A stretch of DNA of 64,000 bases from JAALLB01 sp017643495 (lineage in GTDB: Bacteria; Pseudomonadota; Alphaproteobacteria; Rhizobiales; Rhizobiaceae): positions 2,418,001-2,482,000 of the forward strand of contig OZ244147.1 in the NCBI GenBank assembly GCA_965216105.1, written 5' to 3'. How positions within the stretch are numbered: position 1 is the first letter of the stretch; every line of letters begins with the position of its first letter. Below are positions 50,872 to 57,853 of this stretch, in pieces. The position numbers and the translations under genes are program-made. Under the pieces are notes generated by a model. That model had not been told where the DNA came from and searched no databases. It saw only the letters and a program-made list of their open reading frames with translations.

Positions 50872-51758
50872 AACCTTGCCAACTCAAGATTGGTTTTAAG
50901 AAGCTGGCTTGCTATTTCTGTAAATCCGACACCGCCTCTGCCTGCAGCAACAAATGCCGGGCGATGAAAATCCAGATTTTGACTCTCCAGTACATTGGCA
51001 ACTCCAATTGAATATTTGAAGAAACCAAACATCGATTCATCGTTTGGCGAATCTCCTACGAACATCACCGATTCCTGAACCTCCCGATCATTCATGCCAA
51101 AACACTCGCTCAGGAGGAGCAAACTCGTTGCAAGCTTGTTGTGATTGCCAAACCAACAGTTCACATGAATTGAACTGATTTTTGCAGTAGCGCCCATTGC
51201 TTCGGCTATCGACACGATTTTAGTAACTTCACTTTCAGCCAGCGGCCCCACATCTTCCGAAAAATCAATTGCAAAATCGGTCAGCCGATAAGGCTGATCG
51301 GATGCAATGCCGGTGCCAGGAACTTCAGCCAGAATTGTCTTGCCAATCGACCTCAACTGCCTTGCATTGTCTGCCCTTTCTGCTTCGCTCTGGCGGAAGT
51401 GTTGGTGCATGGTTTTCGCTGCATGATCATACCGAAAATAGAATGCGCCATTCTCACCGACAACTGCGTTGACGGGCCACATCCGGGCAATGTGATCACA
51501 CCAACCTGCACATCGCCCCGTAACAGGAATGACGATGTACCCTGCGCTTTGCAGCTCCTCCAAAGCACAATAGGCCTCACAAGTGAGCCTTCCATCCGTT
51601 GTAACTGTATCATCTATGTCCGTTAGCAGAACCTTGATGCCTGACCAGTCCTTTCGCGATAGTTCCAATAGACTTTTCACCGATCTACCGAGTCCTTTGT
51701 ACTGAAGAGTGCGCTTGGCCAAGGAAAGGCTCAGGCCGCGCTTTTGATTTTTTTTCAA
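50868..51758 (-). CDS. HAD-superfamily (type IIB/Cof-like) phosphatase
   Basis: The protein has 296 residues. HAD motif I is LLTDIDDTVTTDGRL (DxD), motif II VIPVTGRCAGW, motif III Lys in the NHNKLATSLLLL region, and motif IV FVGDSPNDESMFGFF. The large cap between motifs II and III marks a IIB-type phosphatase like mannosyl-3-phosphoglycerate or sucrose-phosphate phosphatases. First gene of the glpD unit. It may release phosphate from a glycerol-phosphate-linked sugar; substrate not determinable. The upstream 180-bp gap holds the candidate GlpR-like operators. Confidence 0.88.
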   Translation of the reverse strand: MKKNQKRGLSLSLAKRTLQYKGLGRSVKSLLELSRKDWSGIKVLLTDIDDTVTTDGRLTCEAYCALEELQSAGYIVIPVTGRCAGWCDHIARMWPVNAVVGENGAFYFRYDHAAKTMHQHFRQSEAERADNARQLRSIGKTILAEVPGTGIASDQPYRLTDFAIDFSEDVGPLAESEVTKIVSIAEAMGATAKISSIHVNCWFGNHNKLATSLLLLSECFGMNDREVQESVMFVGDSPNDESMFGFFKYSIGVANVLESQNLDFHRPAFVAAGRGGVGFTEIASQLLKTNLELARL

Positions 51759-51810
51759 ACTGTCATCAAACCTACATACAGAATCTTATAATGTCTAGTT
51801 CATTTGCGTG

Positions 51811-51921
51811 TTCATATGAATATGCAAAATTTTATAACGGCTAATTTTCGGTGATTATCAAATTTATTTGAGTTTTATCTGCGTTTTTCCGAAAAAATTA
51901 TTGACTTTGCATTCAAATGAA
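51811..51921. promoter_or_regulatory. Paired candidate GlpR-like operators
   Basis: A perfect 10-bp palindrome TTCATATGAA (51811-51820) and a near copy TTCAAATGAA (51912-51921) are each followed by TAT and preceded by a TTTGC tract. They lie in the AT-rich gap between the HAD/glpD unit and the DeoR-family gene, one near each start. This placement fits coordinated repression of both operons. Confidence 0.6.
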
Positions 51922-51936
51922 TATCACTCTGAACAT

Positions 51937-52713
51937 ATGGAAATGACGGAAAGACAAGCTGAGATATCAGAACTGTTGCGGCAGGAGGCTTCGCTGACCA
52001 TTGATGAATTGGCGGAAAAGTTTGGGGTAACAACCCAGACCATTCGGCGCGATGTCAATGTCCTGTGCGAGCTTGGAATTGCCAGACGAAGACATGGCGG
52101 TATCGTACCCTTAAGCACGAAAGGCAACCTTGCTTACGCATCACGCCAAATTCTCAATCGCAGCGGGAAAATTCACCTTGCTGAAGAAGTTGCCAGACAC
52201 GTTTCCAACTACAGCTCTTTGTCAATCGGGATTGGAACGACGCCCGAAGTGGTCGCCAGCGCATTACTAAACCACAAGGGGCTGAGGATTTTTACCAACA
52301 GCCTGAATATTGCGCAGATATGCAGTGTCAAACCAGATTTCGAAATCAACATAGCCGGTGGACGCTTCAGACGCGAAGACCATGATGTGCTTGGCAATTC
52401 GGTAGAGCGGTTTTTTGAGTCCTACAAAACCGATTATGGAATTTTTGGAGTGGCCGGGGTCGAGCTCGATGGAAGCCTTCTGGATTTCTATGAAGAAGAA
52501 GTTCGCATTCGGGAACAAATACTCCGTAATTGCCGGGAGAGCTTCCTTGTTCTGGATTATCAGAAATTTGGCCGATCAGCTCATGTTCGCGGCGGAGATA
52601 TTAGTGAGGCGACCAAGGTTTTTTGTGACAAAACCCCGCCGGAAGAGATCATAGATCTACTTAGAGAGACTGATGCCGAGCTGATTGTACCCAAACAGGA
52701 AGTGGCGGCATGA
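51937..52713 (+). CDS. DeoR-family regulator, GlpR-like
   Basis: The protein is 258 residues from ATG 51937 (ATG 51943 also possible; the frame is open upstream to 51868 but those residues cover the operator). DeoR helix-turn-helix: RQAEISELLRQEASLTIDEL then KFGVTTQTIRRDVNVLCELG. The effector domain has LSIGIGTTPEVVASALLNHK, GIFGVAGVELDGSLLDFYEE and VLDYQKFGRSAHVRGG. Overlaps the ABC ATPase gene by 4 bp. By family and context it probably senses glycerol-3-phosphate or a related phosphate ester and controls the uptake and glpD operons. Confidence 0.9.
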   Translation: MEMTERQAEISELLRQEASLTIDELAEKFGVTTQTIRRDVNVLCELGIARRRHGGIVPLSTKGNLAYASRQILNRSGKIHLAEEVARHVSNYSSLSIGIGTTPEVVASALLNHKGLRIFTNSLNIAQICSVKPDFEINIAGGRFRREDHDVLGNSVERFFESYKTDYGIFGVAGVELDGSLLDFYEEEVRIREQILRNCRESFLVLDYQKFGRSAHVRGGDISEATKVFCDKTPPEEIIDLLRETDAELIVPKQEVAA

Positions 52714-53750
52714 GCGGCATTGAAATAAAAAACCTGACGCGCGTATTTGGCGACGTGAAAGCCGTCGACAATGTTTCTTTTTCCGTTCCTGAAAAGACTT
52801 TCACAGTTTTGCTGGGGCCTTCAGGTTGCGGAAAATCAACTCTGCTCCGCATGCTTTGTGGGCTGGAAAGCGCGACTTCCGGGCAGGTATTTATTGGCGG
52901 GAAAGATGTTACATCGCTGGAAGCTGCGCGCCGTGGGGTGTCCATGGTCTTCCAGTCTTACGCGCTTTTTCCCCATCTTGATGTAAAAGAGAATATCCAG
53001 TTCGGGCTAAAAGTGCGACGGGTGCCAAAAGCCGAGCGAGCCGAAAAAACCCAGGCAGCCGCTGAAATTGTTGGCTTGTCAGGGCTTTTGGACCGCAAAC
53101 CCGCAAACCTTTCCGGCGGGCAACGACAACGAGTTGCACTTGCCAGAAGCATTGTGTCGGAACAATCGGTTTGCCTGATGGATGAACCACTTTCCAATCT
53201 TGATGCAAAATTGCGCGCAGAAATGCGTGATGAGATTCGCAGTTTGCAGCAACGCCTGGGACTAACAGTTGTGTATGTTACCCATGATCAGGTGGAAGCG
53301 ATGTCCATGGCCGACCAGATCGTCTTGTTGGATGCGGGAAAAATTGTTCAAGCAGGAACCCCTGCTGAGTTGTACACCCGCCCTGAAAGCGTATTTTCAG
53401 CCCGTTTTGTAGGCATCCCTCCGATGAACATCTTATCCATTGAGATGTCGGACCATGATGATTTTCCTGCCGCACTTTCGAAAACCGTGAGCTCCAATCC
53501 GAGTATTGGGTTTATCGGCGTTCGACCGGAACACATCTCGGTCACCAGCACCGGCCTGCCAGTCACGGTCTTCGGAACTGATTACTTTGGTGGCGAGACT
53601 GTGGTTCGTGCCCATTACCGGGACAGCACAATCTATTTTCGGTGCGCTGATCAACCAGACATCAAACCTGGCGATGAACTAAACATCAGCTGGCCAGAGA
53701 AACAAACGCACATTTTCGATCAAAACAAGATCCGAATGGCATCGGGCTAA
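52710..53750 (+). CDS. UgpC/MalK-type ABC transporter ATP-binding protein
   Basis: The protein has 346 residues. Walker A GPSGCGKST, Q-loop MVFQSYALFPHLDV, signature NLSGGQRQRVALARS, Walker B VCLMDEPLSNL and switch YVTHDQVEAM are complete. The C-terminal regulatory region has ARFVGIPPMNILSI and GVRPEHISV, as in MalK/UgpC. It powers the importer encoded downstream. Confidence 0.94.
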   Translation: MSGIEIKNLTRVFGDVKAVDNVSFSVPEKTFTVLLGPSGCGKSTLLRMLCGLESATSGQVFIGGKDVTSLEAARRGVSMVFQSYALFPHLDVKENIQFGLKVRRVPKAERAEKTQAAAEIVGLSGLLDRKPANLSGGQRQRVALARSIVSEQSVCLMDEPLSNLDAKLRAEMRDEIRSLQQRLGLTVVYVTHDQVEAMSMADQIVLLDAGKIVQAGTPAELYTRPESVFSARFVGIPPMNILSIEMSDHDDFPAALSKTVSSNPSIGFIGVRPEHISVTSTGLPVTVFGTDYFGGETVVRAHYRDSTIYFRCADQPDIKPGDELNISWPEKQTHIFDQNKIRMASG

Positions 53751-53804
53751 AGTCAGCATGCTTCATTTTTTGGGCATGAAAATCAGAAAGCAAGGAGGAG
53801 TAAA

Positions 53805-55085
53805 ATGCAGAAAACACTACGGAAAATGTCTCTTGGTATTGCAGCTTCGGTAGGGATGGCACTGTCATCGGCCGTCGCTTGGGCAGAAACCGAGTTGACC
53901 ATGTACTACCCAGTTGCGGTAGGCGGACCACTTACCAAGGTTGTTGACGGAATGGTTTCAGACTTCATGGCTGAAAACCCCGACATCAAGGTGAATGCAA
54001 TTTATGCTGGCAACTACAACGATGCCCGTATCAAGGCTCTAGCGGCGCTGGAAAGTGGTGAACCAGCACAGCTGTCCGTAATGTTCTCCATCGATCTCAA
54101 CGAGCTCAGGGAACTGGATGCTATTGTACCATTCGATGAAGTCGTCAAAACTGATGAAGAGAAAGCCTGGCTGAACTCTTTCTATCCATCACTGATGGAG
54201 AACGGCACATCGGTTGGCAAAACATGGGGCATTCCGTTCCAGCGTTCCACCATTGTGATGTATTACAACAAGGATGCCTTCAAGGCTGCAGGACTTGATC
54301 CAGATTCCCCTCCGGCTACCTGGGATGAACTGGTTGACGCGGGCAAAAAGCTCACAACTGACGATGGTTCCCAATGGGGCATGATGATCCCATCCACGGG
54401 ATACCCGTACTGGATGTTTGGCGCTCTTGCGATGCAAAACGGCGAAGTACTGATGAATGGTTCGGGAGACACCACCTACTTCGACAAGCCGGGAGTTGTG
54501 GAAGCTTTGAACTTCTGGAAAGACCTGGGCAGCAAGCACAAGGTAATGCCTGAAGGAACGATCGAATGGGGCACGTTGCGCCAGAACTTCCTTGAAGGGA
54601 AAACTGCAATAATGTGGCATTCAACCGGCAATCTTACTGCAGTCAAGAATGCTGCAAAATTTGATTTCGGTGTAGCCATGCTGCCTGCCGGAAAGCGCAG
54701 GGGAACCCCAACAGGCGGTGGCAACTTTTACATATTCAAGAAATCCTCGGAAGAAGAACGTGCCGCATCCCTGAAACTGATCAGGTTCATGACAGACCCA
54801 GAGCGTTCTGCAAATTGGTCTGTTCAAACTGGCTACATGGGAATCAGCCCTGCATCATATGAAACGGAAACGCTGAAAAATTACGTGAAAGAGTTTCCAC
54901 CTGCTGCTGTTGCCCGGGACCAACTTGAATTTGCAACTGCCGAACTGGCGACATTTCAGGCAGGTCGTATTCGCAAGAGTTTGGATGATGCGATTCAAGC
55001 TGTACTTGTTGGCTCAAAATCTTCCGAAGAGGCTTTAGAGGAAGCACAGGCCCTGGCTGACCGCATCCTGAAAGACTATCGCTAA
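53805..55085 (+). CDS. UgpB-type ABC substrate-binding protein
   Basis: The protein has 426 residues. A signal peptide (about 1-27, ending AVAWA) precedes ETELTMYYPVAVGGPLTKVV. The binding-protein fold shows UgpB-like segments: PDIKVNAIYAGNYNDARIKA, TWGIPFQRSTIVMYYNKDAF, IMWHSTGNLTAVKNAAKFDF and the conserved GGGNFYIFKKSSEEERAASL. UgpB binds sn-glycerol-3-phosphate or glycerophosphodiesters. Context with glpD supports a glycerol-phosphate ligand. A terminator-like hairpin follows, separating it from the permease genes. Confidence 0.9.
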   Translation: MQKTLRKMSLGIAASVGMALSSAVAWAETELTMYYPVAVGGPLTKVVDGMVSDFMAENPDIKVNAIYAGNYNDARIKALAALESGEPAQLSVMFSIDLNELRELDAIVPFDEVVKTDEEKAWLNSFYPSLMENGTSVGKTWGIPFQRSTIVMYYNKDAFKAAGLDPDSPPATWDELVDAGKKLTTDDGSQWGMMIPSTGYPYWMFGALAMQNGEVLMNGSGDTTYFDKPGVVEALNFWKDLGSKHKVMPEGTIEWGTLRQNFLEGKTAIMWHSTGNLTAVKNAAKFDFGVAMLPAGKRRGTPTGGGNFYIFKKSSEEERAASLKLIRFMTDPERSANWSVQTGYMGISPASYETETLKNYVKEFPPAAVARDQLEFATAELATFQAGRIRKSLDDAIQAVLVGSKSSEEALEEAQALADRILKDYR

Positions 55086-55091
55086 CAACCA

Positions 55092-55127
55092 AAATGGGGC
55101 GATCAATAATGACCGCCCCATTTCTTT
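55092..55127 (+). terminator. Attenuator/terminator hairpin after the binding-protein gene
   Basis: The stem AAATGGGGCG (55092-55101) pairs with CGCCCCATTT (55114-55123) around a 12-nt loop and is followed by a TTTCTTTT tract. It lies 7 bp after the UgpB-type stop and 25 bp before the permease start, so partial termination would favour the binding protein. Confidence 0.8.
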
Positions 55128-55147
55128 TGATTTGGTGAGTGCGCAAG

Positions 55148-56029
55148 ATGCTAATGGAAACTCATAAAAGACACCTGCTGGGTTGGGCGCTATTTACTCC
55201 AGCTGCAATCCTGTTGATTGCTTTTACCCATTATCCAACCATTGCCACTTTCATAAACAGCTTGTTTTCCAACAGTTCCATAATCCGACCATCGCGATTT
55301 ATTGGCGTTGAGGGCTATCAGGACCTGTTTGACGACCCTGTGTTCTGGAAGGTTTTTTCCAACAACATCTGGTTGGCGCTGGGAACAATTCCCACTTCAA
55401 TCGGGCTCGCGATCATAATGGCTCTGATTGTCAACAAAGCTGTGCCGGGACGCAGCTTTTTACGAATAGCATATTTCACTCCGACGATGCTGCCTATGAT
55501 TGCCGTCGCCAACATCTGGTTGTTTTTTTACGCCCCCGAAATCGGCATGCTGGATCAGGTTTTGGGCCTGTTCGGAATTGATTCACACAATTGGCTCGGC
55601 AACCCCAGCACTGTACTTCCAGCTATCATTGTCATGACAATCTGGAAGGAAGCCGGCTTTTTCATGATATTCTATCTTGCTGGATTGCAGACCATTTCAC
55701 CAGAACTTGCCGAAGCAGCAGAGCTGGAAGGCTCTTCCCGATGGAATTTCTTCTGGCGTGTACAGTATCCGCTTCTGCTGCCAACAACCTTGTTTGTCCT
55801 GATAAATGCTTTTTTGAATTCGTTTAAGCTTGTGGACCACCTGTTCGTGCTCACAAAAGGTGGGCCCGACAATGCCAGCAATCTTATCCTGTATTACATT
55901 TATGAGACTGCCTTTTCGTTTCTCGACATATCCTATGCATCAGCGCTTACCGTTTTCCTTCTGCTTTTGCTTGCAGTGACGGCTTTGGCCCAATTCTATT
56001 TTGTTGATAAGCGAGTACACTACCGATGA
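55148..56029 (+). CDS. UgpA-type ABC transporter permease
   Basis: The protein is 293 residues from ATG 55148 (GTG 55139 is an alternative). It has six hydrophobic segments with the N-terminal LLGWALFTPAAILLIAFTHY helix and the EAA loop SPELAEAAELEGSSRWNFFW followed by RVQYPLLLPTTLFVL. First permease subunit of the Ugp-like importer; overlaps the next permease gene by 4 bp. Confidence 0.93.
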   Translation: MLMETHKRHLLGWALFTPAAILLIAFTHYPTIATFINSLFSNSSIIRPSRFIGVEGYQDLFDDPVFWKVFSNNIWLALGTIPTSIGLAIIMALIVNKAVPGRSFLRIAYFTPTMLPMIAVANIWLFFYAPEIGMLDQVLGLFGIDSHNWLGNPSTVLPAIIVMTIWKEAGFFMIFYLAGLQTISPELAEAAELEGSSRWNFFWRVQYPLLLPTTLFVLINAFLNSFKLVDHLFVLTKGGPDNASNLILYYIYETAFSFLDISYASALTVFLLLLLAVTALAQFYFVDKRVHYR

Positions 56030-56856
56030 AGCGCCATTTTCAAAAAAAGCTGAGCATATCCTACAGCTTGGAACTAATCGGTGCCTATCTGTTGGCGGCA
56101 TTATGGATACTACCGCTGCTGTATGCCTTCTGGGCAGCATTTCATACAAAAGAGTATGCAATCCACTTCGAGCTTTTTGCACCGCTGACCCTTGATAATT
56201 TCAGAGAGGCATTATCTCAGGCCCCATTCCTGCGGTACGGATTCAACACATTTATGGTTTTGGCATTTCTGCTGCCGTTACAATTGCTTGTATCAACATT
56301 GGCAGCCTACGCCTTTGCCCGGTTCAACTTCATTGGCTCAAACATTGCTTTCAGCCTGGTGCTGGTTCAGTTGATGATCACACCGGAAATCTTGATCGTG
56401 CAGAATTACGGAACGCTAACTTCTATCGGGATGGTTGATACAATTGCCGGTATTGGCTTGCCATATATTGCAAGTGCATTCTGCATCTTTCTGTTGAGGC
56501 AAACATTCAAGTCAATTCCAAAGGAACTTGAGGATGCCGCCCAACTTGAAGGCTGTGGCACAATGGGGATCTTGTGGCGTGTATATGTCCCCCTTGCCAT
56601 GCCCACCTATCTGGCTTTTTCGCTTGTTTCAGTAAGCCACCACTGGAACAATTTCCTTTGGCCACTGATCGTGACCAATTCCGTTGAAACCAGACCCCTT
56701 ACCGTTGGTCTGGGAATATTTGGAGCACCGGAATCAGGTGTAGACTGGTCACTCATCTCGGCAGCCACCTTGATGTCGGTTGCTCCCCTACTGATCGCTT
56801 TCCTGTTGTTTCAAAGGCAATTTGTCCAATCCTTCATGCAGGCAGGCATAAAATGA
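56026..56856 (+). CDS. UgpE-type ABC transporter permease
   Basis: The protein has 276 residues with six hydrophobic segments and the EAA loop PKELEDAAQLEGCGTMGILW followed by RVYVPLAMPTYLAFSL. Pairs with the preceding permease. Overlaps the EEP hydrolase gene by 4 bp, so importer and hydrolase are translationally coupled. Confidence 0.93.
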   Translation: MKRHFQKKLSISYSLELIGAYLLAALWILPLLYAFWAAFHTKEYAIHFELFAPLTLDNFREALSQAPFLRYGFNTFMVLAFLLPLQLLVSTLAAYAFARFNFIGSNIAFSLVLVQLMITPEILIVQNYGTLTSIGMVDTIAGIGLPYIASAFCIFLLRQTFKSIPKELEDAAQLEGCGTMGILWRVYVPLAMPTYLAFSLVSVSHHWNNFLWPLIVTNSVETRPLTVGLGIFGAPESGVDWSLISAATLMSVAPLLIAFLLFQRQFVQSFMQAGIK

Positions 56857-57713
56857 CAACAATCCTCAGCTGGAATATTCAAAACGGGCTGGGCGTCGAC
56901 GGGCTGGTCTCTGTCAAACGCATTTCAGAAACCATCAAGAATATCTGTGATCCTGATGTAATTTGCCTTCAGGAAGTTTCAGTCAACATGCTCTTGCCAG
57001 ATGGAAATTCCTCTGACCAGGTATCGGAGCTTGCGGGCGAATTCATCGGTTATGAACCCTTGTTCGGAGTTGCCATAGATGTATCTGGCAGTATCCAGGG
57101 CAAACGAGGGCAATACGGGAACATGGTTCTTTCCCGGTATCCCGTAAGATCTGTCTTTCATCATCCCTTGCCTCAGCCCGTGGATGGCTCAAGAAAGCAA
57201 ATGCCAAGGCAAATGACAGAGGTAACGGTTGAAACGCCAGCAGGACCGTTAAGGATCATGGCAACTCATTTGGAGTTTCATTCCCAAAAACAGCGTCTGG
57301 CACAGGCAACGCGTATCAGGGACATTGAAATCGAAGTTAGTTCGCAGGCGGCAGCCCCGCCAACATTTGCAGAAAAGGGGCCGTATTCTCGGTTTGAACG
57401 TGCTTCAAGCAGTGTCTTGTGCGGGGATTTTAATTTTTTACTCAATTCAAAAGAGTATGAGATTTTGACGAAGCCCGAGAACGAAGCTGCCGGGTTTCAT
57501 GATGTATGGGCCATAGCCAACGCCGGACAAGACCATGCTCCCACGTGTGGTGTTTTTGACCAGCAGCAATGGCCGCAAGGTGCGCATTGCCGGGATTTCA
57601 TGTTTGTCACTGAAGAGCTGACCGGCCGTATAGAAAGCATGGCCGTCGATACAACAACGAACGCCTCAGACCATCAGCCCCTGGTAATGATACTGTCAGA
57701 AGATCTACACTGA
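56853..57713 (+). CDS. Endonuclease/exonuclease/phosphatase (EEP) family hydrolase
   Basis: The protein has 286 residues. All EEP catalytic motifs are present: LSWNIQNG, VICLQEVS, the YGNMVLSRYPV segment, ATHLEF, LCGDFNFL, CRDFMFV and NASDHQPL. No signal peptide is visible, so it acts in the cytoplasm. Last gene of the Ugp-like operon and coupled to the permease. A plausible role is cleavage of an imported phosphodiester (glycerophosphodiester-like) to glycerol-3-phosphate for GlpD; classic ugp operons use the unrelated UgpQ for this. That role is inference. Confidence 0.88.
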   Translation: MTTILSWNIQNGLGVDGLVSVKRISETIKNICDPDVICLQEVSVNMLLPDGNSSDQVSELAGEFIGYEPLFGVAIDVSGSIQGKRGQYGNMVLSRYPVRSVFHHPLPQPVDGSRKQMPRQMTEVTVETPAGPLRIMATHLEFHSQKQRLAQATRIRDIEIEVSSQAAAPPTFAEKGPYSRFERASSSVLCGDFNFLLNSKEYEILTKPENEAAGFHDVWAIANAGQDHAPTCGVFDQQQWPQGAHCRDFMFVTEELTGRIESMAVDTTTNASDHQPLVMILSEDLH

Positions 57714-57853
57714 GCTGATCTGGCTGGGTCAATCCCCAATGTTGGGCTGACAAACCAGATATCAAACCACCACCCTGAAACGGATGGTGGCAGCTTTACA
57801 AGCCATGTGCGCAAAAAGCGCCGCTTCACTTCCTGAAGGACACCTTCTCCAGC

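Noticed and set aside
57763..57790. CCACCA...TGGTGG hairpin between the converging EEP and acnB genes
   Set aside because: The stem is only six base pairs with a long loop and no good T-tract in either direction; too weak to call as a terminator.
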